From: [Leptolyngbya] sp. JSC-1
GTDB lineage: Bacteria; Cyanobacteriota; Cyanobacteriia; Elainellales; Elainellaceae
Direction: 5' to 3'
Assembly (NCBI GenBank): GCA_000733415.1
Contig: KL662191.1
Location: 817,483-881,482 of the forward strand
Length of the DNA stretch: 64,000 nt
The translations under genes were made by a program, and so were the position numbers. Shown one piece after another: positions 8,562-17,661 of this stretch (its first letter is position 1; each line of letters begins with the position of its first letter). The notes below the pieces were generated by a model. The model was not told the origin of the DNA. It made no database searches and saw nothing but the letters and a program-made list of their open reading frames with translations.

Positions 8562-8969
8562 CTAGCTTTCAGCCTCTTCCACTTCCGCAGGTGCAGATGC
8601 AGTCTCGGCTGTAGCTGGTGCTGCTGATGCAGCTTCGCCTGCCACCACGGCTCCGTTTAGACTAATGGAGTTGATCATGAGGCGGGTCAGCTCTTGACGG
8701 TGTCCTTGCTTTTTACGGGTTTTCTTCTTTGGACGCATCTTGTAGACAATAATTTTGCGACCGCGAAGATGCCGCAGTACAGTTGCTTCGACGGTAGCTC
8801 CATCGACTAGCGGTTGACCCACAGAAATATCGCCATCGTTGTCTACAAATAGAACCCGATCAATCACAAGCGAGTCATCTTCGTCCGCTGCCAACCGCTC
8901 AACGTCATAAAAGCGGCCCGGCTCCACGCGCAACTGCTTTCCGCCGGTTTCAATAATTGCGTAAGTCAT
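8562..8969 (-). CDS. rplU: 50S ribosomal protein L21
   Basis: 135 aa. The L21 core is clear (MTYAIIETGGKQLRVEPGRF, VDGATVEATVLRHLRGRKI, then KMRPKKKTRKKQGHRQ). A ~30-residue Ala/Glu-rich tail (SAAPATAETASAPAEVEEAE) extends beyond the usual ~103-residue length; acidic tails of this kind occur in some cyanobacteria. GAGGAAATC precedes the ATG. First gene of rplU-rpmA. Confidence 0.98.
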   Translation of the reverse strand: MTYAIIETGGKQLRVEPGRFYDVERLAADEDDSLVIDRVLFVDNDGDISVGQPLVDGATVEATVLRHLRGRKIIVYKMRPKKKTRKKQGHRQELTRLMINSISLNGAVVAGEAASAAPATAETASAPAEVEEAES

Positions 8970-9153
8970 GATTTCCTCAAGGGTGCCGTACAGGTAGCTT
9001 AAGAGTCAAATGCTTTAACTGCAAAATTCTCTTAGCATTTGCCAATTTCAAAACCTGATCCGAGCAATATAAATGGCCAGTAAATCATCGTAACGAACGG
9101 AGCCGCAAGGCGTCAACTCCGTTCAAGGCAGGAAACGAACCCAAGAGACCCGA

Positions 9154-9594
9154 TCAAATAATGAAACTCGTTGATTCTCCTTGAGCCGCCTGCCAACTGC
9201 GGGCATCGTAATACAGCTCGGCCAAGGTAATGCTGTAGAGAGCTTCGCGCAATTTTTCGTGGAGCTGTCGCCAGAGAGTGAGGGTGACCCAATCTTCAGC
9301 TTGGTCGGCTGGGGTATGGCGGGCTAGGGGTTCAATAGTTTCTCCAACCGCTTCGAGGATTTGCCCCAAAGAAATCTGCGCCGGTGAGCGGGCCAAACGG
9401 TATCCCCCTTGAGCACCCCGAATCGATTCCACAAGTCCAGCCCGTCGCAGTTCAATCAGCAGTTTTTCCAGATAGGGCGCAGGCAGGTCTTGCCGGAGTG
9501 CAATTGCTCTGACCGATGTGGGCTGAGAGTTGGGCTGAAGCGCCAAATCGAGCAATGCTTTGACACTGTAATGTCCTTTTGTCGTTAACTTCAT
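9154..9594 (-). CDS. Rrf2-family transcriptional regulator
   Basis: 146 aa from the ATG at 9594 (MKLTTKGHYSVKALLDLAL), the canonical Rrf2 start; an in-frame ATG 21 nt upstream adds residues unlike the family. An N-terminal winged helix (SVRAIALRQDLPAPYLEKLL, RGAQGGYRL) is followed by the dimerisation helix. The three cysteines that hold Fe-S in IscR/NsrR are absent, as the segment ETIEPLARHTPADQAEDW has none. It is therefore either a non-Fe-S Rrf2 member or uses other ligands, and its target genes are unknown. Confidence 0.9.
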   Translation of the reverse strand: MKLTTKGHYSVKALLDLALQPNSQPTSVRAIALRQDLPAPYLEKLLIELRRAGLVESIRGAQGGYRLARSPAQISLGQILEAVGETIEPLARHTPADQAEDWVTLTLWRQLHEKLREALYSITLAELYYDARSWQAAQGESTSFII

Positions 9595-10047
9595 GAATCG
9601 CCATTTTGGGGCCAATTGTCAGACTCGATGCTGAGACCAGCGCACTACCAGACTGCGCTATCAAATTGATTTTGGCATAGGTATTTGGGTCCTTACATCT
9701 ATCGACTGCTTAGGTTCATCGCAACTCTTGTGGTTTCACAAGATCTTCCGACCTAAATGGTTGTAATTAGATTTTTAAGGGATTTAACGAATTCGATATG
9801 ACTATTAATAGAAAAGGATCGTCAACTAATCACGAATTGCTATTGCGTCACCTAAACGAATCGAAAATCAGAAAAACCACCAGTGATTTCCCTTACTATA
9901 AACTAGATGAAAAAGTTTCCTCCTCAAGGTAGGATAGTTTCAAAGCTGACTTCAATTCAGCTAATTAGATTGGTTAACGAGAACCATTCGGTTATCAGTA
10001 GACGAATCCACCGCAGCAATTTTTTGTAAATAGTTCGACTCAGGCTA
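9595..10047. other. divergent promoter region, rrf2-type / cyAbrB
   Basis: 453 nt of AT-rich DNA between divergent regulator genes, with no ORF. A TATAAACTAG near 9896 could be a -10 element for cyAbrB, but I cannot assign a -35 with confidence. Confidence 0.4.
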
Positions 10048-10437
10048 ATGACTAAAAAGAAAAAAAACGAGCCTCTAACCGGAGAAGCTCTATTGGCTAA
10101 AGTGAAGCAGCTAGAACACCTCAGTAAAGAAGAAAAGGCAAAAGAATGCGGCTACTACACCATTACAAAAAATGGAGTAGAACGTGTGAATATGATGAAG
10201 TTTTACAATGCGCTTTTAGAGGCGAAAGAAATTGAGCTAGATGGAAAGCCAAGCAGCAATGGTCGAGGAGGACGCAGCGCCAGTTATCGCATTACGGTGC
10301 AAGCAAATGGTAACTTGCTGATTGGGGCCGCTTACACAAAGCAGATGGATCTGAAACCCGGAGATGAGTTTGAGATTTCCCTCGGACGGAAGCACATTCG
10401 CTTAAAGCAAATCGATTCGGAATTGGATGAAGATTGA
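10048..10437 (+). CDS. cyAbrB-family transcriptional regulator
   Basis: 129 aa, typical length. EPLTGEALLAKVKQL at the N-terminus and GDEFEISLGRKHIRLKQI at the C-terminus mark the cyanobacterial AbrB family. In these proteins the AbrB-like DNA-binding fold is C-terminal. The family regulates carbon/nitrogen balance, hydrogenase and other genes, often binding widely along the chromosome. AKECGYYTITKNGVERVN fits either clade; I cannot decide between cyAbrB1 and cyAbrB2 by eye. It has a long upstream region (from 9595) and no operon partner. Confidence 0.93.
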   Translation: MTKKKKNEPLTGEALLAKVKQLEHLSKEEKAKECGYYTITKNGVERVNMMKFYNALLEAKEIELDGKPSSNGRGGRSASYRITVQANGNLLIGAAYTKQMDLKPGDEFEISLGRKHIRLKQIDSELDED

Positions 10438-11277
10438 TGTAGGTAACTCGAAACTGACCGGCTGAAAATTTCACTTACCGCCTGTCACAGAAGTTTTTCA
10501 CAGAGGATGCCTGGAGATCGTTTCGTTGTCAATCAGTTTTTCAGGCATTCCCTTTGCTTTAAGTACTTGCAGTTGGATTTAAGTCAGCCAGCTCAAGCCA
10601 TAGGTTCAACTGCGATCATTAGCTGGATTCGCTACACTCACTGCATTTTACAATCAAAACTTGAATACTTATCAAACATCCTTAAACGGCCCGCCAAATA
10701 GTCAAGCAGAATGGGAAGTTTGCAGTAGCAATCCTAGATAAGCTGTGAAATTTATTTTATTGCTGGACTGAATTGAATTACTTCTTATCTATGATTTATC
10801 TAAACTATCATTCAATTCTGATTCAGAATACAGTTTTTCCCTACCAATCCAGCCTACTAATCCGACCTCGGAAAGCAAGGGTTGAGATTTTATCAACGAC
10901 TTAGTTATAAATTTTACATGTAATCTAAATAACTGAAAATAACTGAAATCAGTGAGCAGTGTCGCTGAATGGAGTTGGCTCCTAGCGGTCTGCAACCGAG
11001 CGAGCCTGATCTCAGTCTTGACAGAACCATAGCAATCCTAGTTGGAAATGTAGAGTGAGAACCAAAAGCCGTAATTCTCCTCACCCCTCACCCCTCACCC
11101 CTCACCCCTCACCCCTCACCCCTCACCCCTCACCCCTCACCCCTCACCCCTCACCCCTCACCCCTCACCCCTCAATAAATTTCACACCTCCTGTAGAACG
11201 CCATAAATTAACGCTTAATCCAATTCATCTTTTAAGATTTTTAGAAGACAACCGCTCAGTTCGTCGGGTTCACTGCA
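10438..11277. other. 840-nt gap, AT-rich, ends in a heptamer array
   Basis: Two short ORFs here (64 and 68 codons, opposite strands) have no recognisable sequence or good RBS and are not called. The only structured feature is the TCACCCC array at 11081-11174. A small direct repeat (TAACTGAAAA twice) lies near 10930. Confidence 0.5.
11081..11174. repeat. 13-copy heptamer array (TCACCCC)n, STRR type
   Basis: Thirteen perfect TCACCCC units (11081-11171) plus TCA. Short tandemly repeated repetitive heptamers are known from filamentous cyanobacteria. The complementary strand is (GGGGTGA)13, able in principle to form G-quadruplexes. It lies about 100 bp upstream of mgtE, inside its likely leader or promoter region. 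Confidence 0.97.
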
Positions 11278-12681
11278 TTGGCATTTGAAGAAACAAACGT
11301 CACCTATTCAGCTCAGACCATTTCCCGTCAAGAGCTACGAGAGCTGGTACAATCACAGCTCAAGCTTCTGTTGGAACAAAACAACCTAGAAGGAGCCAAA
11401 GCATTGCTGGTGCCGGTACAACCAGCCGATATTGCTGACGCGATCGAAGGATTGCCCGAAACCTCGCAGGTGATCGCGTTTCGGCTATTGCCCAAGGCTG
11501 AGGCCACTGCCGTGTATGAGCATCTTGATAAGCCAGTTCAGCAATCCCTGATTCAAGAGTTCAAGCGACAAGATGTACTGGATATTGTCGATCAAATGTC
11601 GCCGGATGATCGGGTGCGGCTGTTTGATGAACTTCCGGCTAAAATCGTTGCCCGCCTACTAGAACAATTGAGTCTGGAAGAACGACAGGCTACTGCCTTG
11701 CTGTTGGGGTACGAAGCAGGCACCGCAGGCCGGATTATGACGCCTGAATATATCTCCCTCAAGGAGGATTGGACGGTGAGTCAGGCACTGGAGCGAATTC
11801 GGCAACTGGCTAACAACAGCGAGACGATTTACTACCTATATGTGACTGACGCCGCCCGCCGGTTAACTGGCATTCTCTCCTTGCGGGGTTTGGTAGTAGC
11901 TCAGCCCGAACAAACTATTGGCGAGATTATGGTACGAGAGGTGGTGCATGTGCAGACAGATACACCACAAGAAGAAGTGGCACGGCTGATTCAGCGCTAT
12001 GATTTTCTGGCCTTGCCCGTAGTTGACACCGAACAGCGATTAGTCGGCATTGTCACCGTCGATGATGTGCTCGACATTCTAGAGCAAGAAACCACTAAGG
12101 ATATCTACACGCTGGGTGGTGTCCAATCTGGGGTAGACAGCTACTTTCAAACTAATTTGCTCACCGTGGCGCGGCGACGAGTTACCTGGCTGTTGGTGCT
12201 ATTGATTACCAATACAGCAACATCGGCGGTGATTCGCAGTCAGGAAGATGTACTCCAGCAGGTTGTGGCGTTGGCCGCCTTTATTCCCCTGCTGATTGGT
12301 ACCGGCGGCAACGTGGGTGCCCAGTCGTCTACGGTTGTGATCCGGGGATTGAATACCGAAGAAATCAGTCAAACGAAGGCGTTTCAGGTGATTCGACGCG
12401 AGGCGACTGCGGGCGTACTGCTGGGTCTAATGCTGGGAATCGTGGTCTTGGTTTGGGCCTATTTTCTGCAAGGTAATCTAGCCGTTGCAATTTCGGTGGG
12501 TATTAGCCTTGTATCAATTTCAATTCTCGCTTCCGTCGCTGGCTCAACGTTACCGCTGATTTTCCAAAATTTCCGCCTTGATCCGGCCCTCATGTCTGCT
12601 CCCTTCATCACGACCATCGTTGATGTACTTGGCGTATTGATCTATCTGAATGTTGCTCAATTTATTCTGAACCTAGGTTAA
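11278..12681 (+). CDS. mgtE: MgtE-type magnesium transporter
   Basis: 467 aa, normal length. An N-terminal MgtE_N domain (~30-135, superhelical) is followed by two CBS domains (AGRIMTPEYISL, then GEIMVREVVHVQT ... GIVTVDDVLDILEQE). A plug helix and five C-terminal membrane helices follow, with the P-A-F/GTGGNVGAQSST pore signature near residues 340-350 (LLIGTGGNVGAQSSTVVIRG). It is a Mg2+-gated Mg2+ channel of the plasma membrane. It starts at TTG 11278 with no in-frame ATG until well inside the domain. Confidence 0.96.
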   Translation: MAFEETNVTYSAQTISRQELRELVQSQLKLLLEQNNLEGAKALLVPVQPADIADAIEGLPETSQVIAFRLLPKAEATAVYEHLDKPVQQSLIQEFKRQDVLDIVDQMSPDDRVRLFDELPAKIVARLLEQLSLEERQATALLLGYEAGTAGRIMTPEYISLKEDWTVSQALERIRQLANNSETIYYLYVTDAARRLTGILSLRGLVVAQPEQTIGEIMVREVVHVQTDTPQEEVARLIQRYDFLALPVVDTEQRLVGIVTVDDVLDILEQETTKDIYTLGGVQSGVDSYFQTNLLTVARRRVTWLLVLLITNTATSAVIRSQEDVLQQVVALAAFIPLLIGTGGNVGAQSSTVVIRGLNTEEISQTKAFQVIRREATAGVLLGLMLGIVVLVWAYFLQGNLAVAISVGISLVSISILASVAGSTLPLIFQNFRLDPALMSAPFITTIVDVLGVLIYLNVAQFILNLG

Positions 12682-13392
12682 CCCTAAAGAAATTGTGCCG
12701 GGACTAAGCTCCTAAAAATGTCTTGCTGGCAGCAAAATGCCTGCACTTGCAGCTCTTCAATCTGGTTAAATTGCTGACTATTACTGATAATTGTTTCAAC
12801 GCAATGTGTTCATTATCACCTTGCTGCAAGATTCTCAATTCATTTCCAATTATTTCTCGGTTTAAATTCCTTGGTTTTGCGCTAAGTCGCAGAAATCGCC
12901 TAGAATCTTATTAATTTGTGCACGAAAAAATTCTTAATCGGTCACTTTGGTGATTAATCCTTTGGTGATTAATCCTTTGGTGATTAATCCATAGTGGAGT
13001 TCCGATTTGATTTCGAAATTTGGTTCTGACTTTGCGCCTGCTCTGAGGAAACGTTCAGGCTGCTGTCCGGTTTTAGAAGCTGTTTGAAGCGTGTTGATTG
13101 TGACCCGAACTGCCCCCTGGCTCCCCTATTCTAGGAGAACTGGATTGGAAGTTCCCCTCCTTGGCATGCCTACTAAAGCTATAAGTCTAAAGCTATAAGT
13201 TGAGGCATTCAGGGAGGCGGTAGAAAATAGTTCGATGCTTTGCAAACGGGTTCTTAGGGCTGTTGGGTATGCCCGATTCAAGAAACGAAGAACAGCTCAA
13301 TGCTTTCTAGATCGGCGCAGCGTGGGAGTCTATCTGCCTCCTTCGAATGTTCTGGTGGCAATCCTCTAGAAATTCTATTGGTAGCAACGACT
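12682..13392. other. 711-nt gap with tandem duplications
   Basis: No convincing gene. It contains a 3 x 15-bp repeat (12946-12990), a 2 x 14-bp repeat (13173-13200) and a stretch near 12702 that shares GGACTAAGCTCC with the foldable element at 8001-8115. The last 93 nt are an upstream extension of the following ORF. Confidence 0.5.
12946..12990. repeat. 3 x 15-bp tandem repeat
   Basis: TTTGGTGATTAATCC occurs in three exact copies (12946-12960, 12961-12975, 12976-12990) in non-coding DNA. Confidence 0.95.
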
Positions 13393-16300
13393 ATGACTTT
13401 TCATCAGGGTTTTTCTCTTATCTTGATTGATTCGGCAGTTCAGGATCATCAACATCTGATCAGTGGTGTGCATCCTGGGTACGAGGTTCATGTGCTCAAC
13501 TCCGCTGAGGATGGAGTTGCCCAAATAACCCGAATCCTAACCCAACGCCATGACCTAGAAAGCATTCACATTGTTGCTCATGGTCAGCCTGGTACGCTCA
13601 AATTAGGCACAACCCAACTTAATCTGACGACCCTAAGCCACTATGCCAGCAGGATTCGCAGTTGGGCGCAGGCACTGAAACAGCAGGCTACCATCTTGCT
13701 CTATGGATGTGAAGTGGCAGCGCATCAGCCGGGACAAGCCCTGATCCAACAGCTCCGCAAGCTAACTGGCGCTGAGATCGCAGCCTCAACCCATCGCATT
13801 GGTAATACTAAGCCAGGTGGTAACTGGATTCTGGACGTTGCAACTGGTTCAGTGAAGCATGATTTACCATTTCAGCCCCAGGTGTTGGCCACCTATCCCC
13901 ATGCGTTAGCGGTGTTAGTGAATGAAACCTTTCGTAACGGCACCGTTGCGGCTACACCCTGGCTATTTGGTACCGGCACCGCCACTTCTGCCAATCCATT
14001 CTTGACGGCAGGTTCTAATCCGACTCCGGCTCCGGGTGGTTTGCCGGGTGGCACTACAGCCCTCGATACGGAAGGCAACGGAGCACTCCGGTTGACCAAC
14101 AACAGCACAGATCAGGCGGCCTTTGTCATCTATAACAACGCCATTCCCTCAAATGCGGGACTGACTATCACCTTCGACTTCTTTGCCTACAGCGGTCAAG
14201 GCACAAATGGCGCTAGAGCCGGAGGAGACGGCATCAGCTTTTTCTTGATTGACGGTGCCCAATCGCCTACAGTGGCCGGTGCTTTTGGCGGCTCGTTGGG
14301 CTATGCCCAAAAACAGGTCGATGGCATCGATGGGATTGTGGGTGGCTACCTGGGCATTGGGCTAGACGAATTTGGTAACTTCTCGAGCCCCAGCGATTTT
14401 GCCGGAGGTCCGCAGCAGCGGGAAGGCGGTCCTGGAGAAGTGCCCGATTCGATTTCGATTCGCGGCAGGGGCAGTGGCCAGACTGGTTATACCTTTATTG
14501 CCGGTTCCGGTAGCCTTTCGCCTGGCATTGATAATGTTGCAGCTACGACACGAGAGGCCGCCGCTCGCCGCGCCAGAGTTGATATTACGCCGACGGGTGT
14601 GCTCTCCGTTAAAGTAGACCTGAATTACGATGGCGACTTTCTCGACCCGGGTGAAACGCCCATTGAGACTAATAACCTAGATATCATTGCCGCTAATGGG
14701 GGTAGCATTCCCTCGACCTTTAAGTTTGGTTTTGCTAGCTCCACCGGAGATGCCACCAATATTCACGAAGTACGCAATCTGGTAATCTCCAGTTTCTCGA
14801 CGCCGCCAATCGTTACGGATGCAGCCATTTCCGTTAGCCCCAACAGTACGGTTAATGTGACTGGACTGTCCGGCACTGATGCCGAAACAACCATCGCCTC
14901 CTTCACCATCGTCTCCATTCCCGATCCAGCTCAAGGCACGCTGTTTTTGGGCAATCCTCTTACCGGCGGCACTCCCGTTACGGCGGGGAAAGTCCTGACG
15001 CCTGAGCAATTGCCGCTGCTGTTTTTCCAGGCTCAACCTGGCTTCACGGGCGGCAGCTTCACCTACCGCGCCACCGACACTGACGGAGATGCCACCCAAA
15101 CGCCTGGTACCGTTACCCTCAGCCTCAGTACCAACCAGCCGCCTAGCTTGGCCAATGCCACAGTGGATGTGACACCCGGTACTCCAGCCAATATTCCCAC
15201 CTTGCCAGCAACTGATCCAGACGGCACGATTGCGTCGTTTACGATTGTCACTCTGCCAGCAGCGGATCAGGGCACGCTATTTTTGGGAAATCCAGCAGCG
15301 GGCGGTGTCCCAGTAACGTTGGGGCAAATTCTGAGCCCAACCCAGTTGGGGCAACTGTTCTTCCAACCCACGCCAAACTTTACGGGTGGCAGCTTTACTT
15401 ATACCGCGACCGACAATGCCGGCACAGTTGGAGCCACGCCAGCCACCGTCACCCTGAACCGGATCAGCAACCAGCCACCCACGTTACCAAACGACACGAC
15501 TACACCGCTGACGCCAACGGGTCCTACCAATCTCACCGGGCTAGGCGGCAGTGACCCCGATGGTTCAATTAGTGGCTATGTGATTTCGGTGATTCCGCCA
15601 GACAATCAGGGAACGCTGTTTCTGGGCGATCCGGCCAGCGGCGGTACCCCCGTAACGGCAGGGCAGCGAATCACACCCGACCAGATCAATCAGATTTTCT
15701 TTCGTCCGGGGGCTGGCTTCACGAATACCAGCTTTACCTACGCGGCAATCGACGATCGGGGAGCGCTTTCCAACCCCCGCACAGTAACGCTGTCTAATTC
15801 TACAGGCGGTGGTGTTCCAGATACGGCCAACTGTAGGCCAGGCCGCAACCTGAGGGGTACCAATGGAAACGATACATTAGTAGGGGGTCCGGGGTCTGAT
15901 CGACTACGGGGGCTAGACGGCAACGATGTCCTGCGGGGCAGGGGCTGTAACGATCGGCTGGATGGTGGACGCGGTCGCGATCAGCTTTTCGGTGGCAACG
16001 ACAACGATATTCTGCGGGGACAGCAAGGCAACGACCGCCTCGATGGTGGTAGAGGCATTGATTTACTGAATGGCGGTTTGGGGCGCGACCGGATCAACGG
16101 GCGTCTGGGAAACGATACAATCTTTGGCCGACGCGGCGACGATATCATCAACGGCAATGGCAATAGTGACACCATTTTGGGTGGGCGAGGTCGCGATCGC
16201 ATCAAAGGCGGGAACGGACGTGATTTCATCGAAGGCAACCAGGGCAACGACCGTCTCGATGGCGGTAAGGGCGATGATGTGCTCAATGGTGGTTTGCAGA

Positions 16301-16737
16301 ACGATCGGCTATCGGGGCGCTCTGGGCAGGATCTGCTGATTGGTGGACGCGGCAATGATCGCCTCCGGGGTGGGAGTCAAAGCGATACGCTCTCTGGTGG
16401 GTTGGGACGCGACACGCTGGTGGGCGGCGGTGGCGATGATCTGCTAATTGGCGGCGGCGGTATCGATCGGTTTGTGTATCGCAATCCGCGTCATGGTTCT
16501 GATACCATCGCTGATTTTGAGCAGCAAGACTTGATTGTGGTCAGCCGCATCTTTGCCAGAGACAACTACAGCGAATCGCGTCGGTTTGAGCGGTATATTC
16601 GCTTGGTACAGGCGGGGGCCGATACCCTGGTCCGCATCGACGCCAATGGCAACAGGCCCGGTGGATTTACCAATTTAGCGCTGCTGTCTAATGTGAGTGC
16701 CTCGAGCTTAACCGCCGATAACTTTGTGGTTTCTTGA
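13393..16737 (+). CDS. secreted DUF4347-lectin-RTX adhesin-like protein
   Basis: 1114 aa from the ATG at 13393; an ATG at 13300 adds 31 residues unlike the family. Order of domains: DUF4347 (~1-170; IHIVAHGQPGTLKLG, LLYGCEVAAHQPG), then a bacterial L-type lectin-like beta sandwich (~180-465; GDGISFFLIDG, GGYLGIGLDEFGNF). Three ~110-residue cadherin/Ig-like repeats (~475-810), each with a QGTLFLG core and an FTGGSFTY-type strand, come next. About 25 RTX nonapeptides (GGxGxDxLxG type) follow, unusually rich in Arg (GRGNDRLRGG), and then a C-terminal cap (FVYRNPRHGSDTIADF). There is no Sec signal; RTX proteins with such C-termini use type I secretion. It is probably a Ca2+-dependent surface or matrix protein. 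A 2 x 13-bp duplication spans its stop codon. Confidence 0.88.
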   Translation: MTFHQGFSLILIDSAVQDHQHLISGVHPGYEVHVLNSAEDGVAQITRILTQRHDLESIHIVAHGQPGTLKLGTTQLNLTTLSHYASRIRSWAQALKQQATILLYGCEVAAHQPGQALIQQLRKLTGAEIAASTHRIGNTKPGGNWILDVATGSVKHDLPFQPQVLATYPHALAVLVNETFRNGTVAATPWLFGTGTATSANPFLTAGSNPTPAPGGLPGGTTALDTEGNGALRLTNNSTDQAAFVIYNNAIPSNAGLTITFDFFAYSGQGTNGARAGGDGISFFLIDGAQSPTVAGAFGGSLGYAQKQVDGIDGIVGGYLGIGLDEFGNFSSPSDFAGGPQQREGGPGEVPDSISIRGRGSGQTGYTFIAGSGSLSPGIDNVAATTREAAARRARVDITPTGVLSVKVDLNYDGDFLDPGETPIETNNLDIIAANGGSIPSTFKFGFASSTGDATNIHEVRNLVISSFSTPPIVTDAAISVSPNSTVNVTGLSGTDAETTIASFTIVSIPDPAQGTLFLGNPLTGGTPVTAGKVLTPEQLPLLFFQAQPGFTGGSFTYRATDTDGDATQTPGTVTLSLSTNQPPSLANATVDVTPGTPANIPTLPATDPDGTIASFTIVTLPAADQGTLFLGNPAAGGVPVTLGQILSPTQLGQLFFQPTPNFTGGSFTYTATDNAGTVGATPATVTLNRISNQPPTLPNDTTTPLTPTGPTNLTGLGGSDPDGSISGYVISVIPPDNQGTLFLGDPASGGTPVTAGQRITPDQINQIFFRPGAGFTNTSFTYAAIDDRGALSNPRTVTLSNSTGGGVPDTANCRPGRNLRGTNGNDTLVGGPGSDRLRGLDGNDVLRGRGCNDRLDGGRGRDQLFGGNDNDILRGQQGNDRLDGGRGIDLLNGGLGRDRINGRLGNDTIFGRRGDDIINGNGNSDTILGGRGRDRIKGGNGRDFIEGNQGNDRLDGGKGDDVLNGGLQNDRLSGRSGQDLLIGGRGNDRLRGGSQSDTLSGGLGRDTLVGGGGDDLLIGGGGIDRFVYRNPRHGSDTIADFEQQDLIVVSRIFARDNYSESRRFERYIRLVQAGADTLVRIDANGNRPGGFTNLALLSNVSASSLTADNFVVS

Positions 16738-16751
16738 GGTGGTTTCTTGAG
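16726..16751. repeat. 2 x 13-bp tandem duplication across a stop codon
   Basis: GTGGTTTCTTGAG is duplicated (16726-16738, 16739-16751). The first copy contains the TGA stop of the RTX gene. Confidence 0.9.
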
Positions 16752-16786
16752 GGTGAACTGCTAGTCACACCAGGGCGAATATTCTG

Positions 16787-16831
16787 AAGTGCGGGCCTCT
16801 TGTCTACAGTAGAACTGAGACGCTCGCACTT
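16787..16831. repeat. short palindromic element AAGTGCG...CGCACTT
   Basis: 45 bp bounded by exact inverted 7-mers AAGTGCG and CGCACTT, with GGCCTCTTGTC inside. Same class as the elements at 7817-7860 and 61363-61400. Confidence 0.65.
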
Positions 16832-16840
16832 TCTCATCAA

Positions 16841-16882
16841 TTCAGCCATGTTGATTCAGCCATGTTGATTCAGCCATGTTGA
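16841..16882. repeat. 3 x 14-bp tandem repeat
   Basis: TTCAGCCATGTTGA occurs in three exact copies. A partial fourth (TTCAGC) reaches the stop codon of the convergent RNA methyltransferase gene. Confidence 0.95.
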
Positions 16883-16883
16883 T

Positions 16884-17390
16884 TCAGCTAATCCGTTGCC
16901 TCACGTATTCATAAATTGCAATCGCTGCCGCAGTTTGAACGTTAAGGGACTCGACTAGACCAAACTGGGGAATCGTGACTGCGTAATCACATTGGTCGAG
17001 CAGAGCAGCAGGAATGCCAGTCAGTTCTTGCCCCAGCAATAAAACCGCCTGCTGCGGAAAGACGAACTTCGGCAGGGAAATGGCGGTCGGTTCCGCCGTT
17101 AAGGCCACAATTGGGTAGTTGGCTTGCTGCTGCCCCAGCCATTGCGGTAAATCTGCTGGGGGACAAGCCTGGAGGGGCTGCCAATGATGAGAAGAGGCAG
17201 CCAAATTCTTGAACACCGGAGAGCGAATCGTCGCCAAGTCTGCCAACACCAGCGACTGTAACCGAAAGGCCTCAACCGTGCGGCATAAACTACCTAGATT
17301 CGCCGGATTCTGCACAAGTGTAGCGCAAACAATTAGGGGATGACGCGGCAAGGCACGATAGGACTCTCGGCTGTTGGGTCGTTGAAACAA
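16884..17390 (-). CDS. SpoU/TrmH-type RNA 2'-O-methyltransferase
   Basis: 168 aa. The three SPOUT motifs are all visible: NPANLGSLCRTVEAF (motif 1), AVLLLGQELTGIP (motif 2) and VTIPQFGLVESLNVQTAAAIAIYEY (motif 3), which together form the SAM-binding trefoil knot. The protein is short and lacks the substrate-binding N-terminal domain of RlmB/TsnR. That suggests a TrmH- or TrmL-like tRNA ribose methyltransferase, but the target is not determinable. It starts at the ATG at 17390. Confidence 0.88.
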   Translation of the reverse strand: MFQRPNSRESYRALPRHPLIVCATLVQNPANLGSLCRTVEAFRLQSLVLADLATIRSPVFKNLAASSHHWQPLQACPPADLPQWLGQQQANYPIVALTAEPTAISLPKFVFPQQAVLLLGQELTGIPAALLDQCDYAVTIPQFGLVESLNVQTAAAIAIYEYVRQRIS

Positions 17391-17620
17391 TTTCTAAAAC
17401 GTGCAGGGAAACTAGACGCAGAGCTTTGCAACTATAGTCCTGGCTAAAGCTGATATCTTTTAGAAAAATCGTACCTTCTTTTTAGCTTTTCCGAGCAGGC
17501 TCGATAACCGCAAAAAATCAAAAATTTCCCTCCTGATCACAGTTCACTTGATGCTCCAGCCGCTCCTAGTAGAGACTGACGTATCAATTGCTGAACTACT
17601 GATCAAGAGGGAAACTTGGC

Positions 17621-17661
17621 AAACTAGGCTTTCACAAACTAGGCTTTCACAAACTAGGCTT
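17621..17661. repeat. 2.7 x 15-bp tandem repeat across a stop codon
   Basis: AAACTAGGCTTTCAC at 17621-17635 and 17636-17650 is followed by AAACTAGGCTT. The CTA of the last copy (17654-17656) is the TAG stop of the permease gene on the reverse strand. Confidence 0.9.

Noticed and set aside
10507..10995. Two ORFs of 64 and 68 codons on opposite strands
   Set aside because: No RBS or family resemblance in AT-rich intergenic DNA.
11081..11174. CRISPR array
   Set aside because: Pure head-to-tail heptamers without spacers and no cas genes.
12723..12914. 63-codon ORF after mgtE
   Set aside because: Includes repeat-like DNA, atypical composition, no RBS.
15981..16355. 124-codon reverse ORF (Pro/Ser-rich)
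   Set aside because: Antisense shadow of the RTX repeats.
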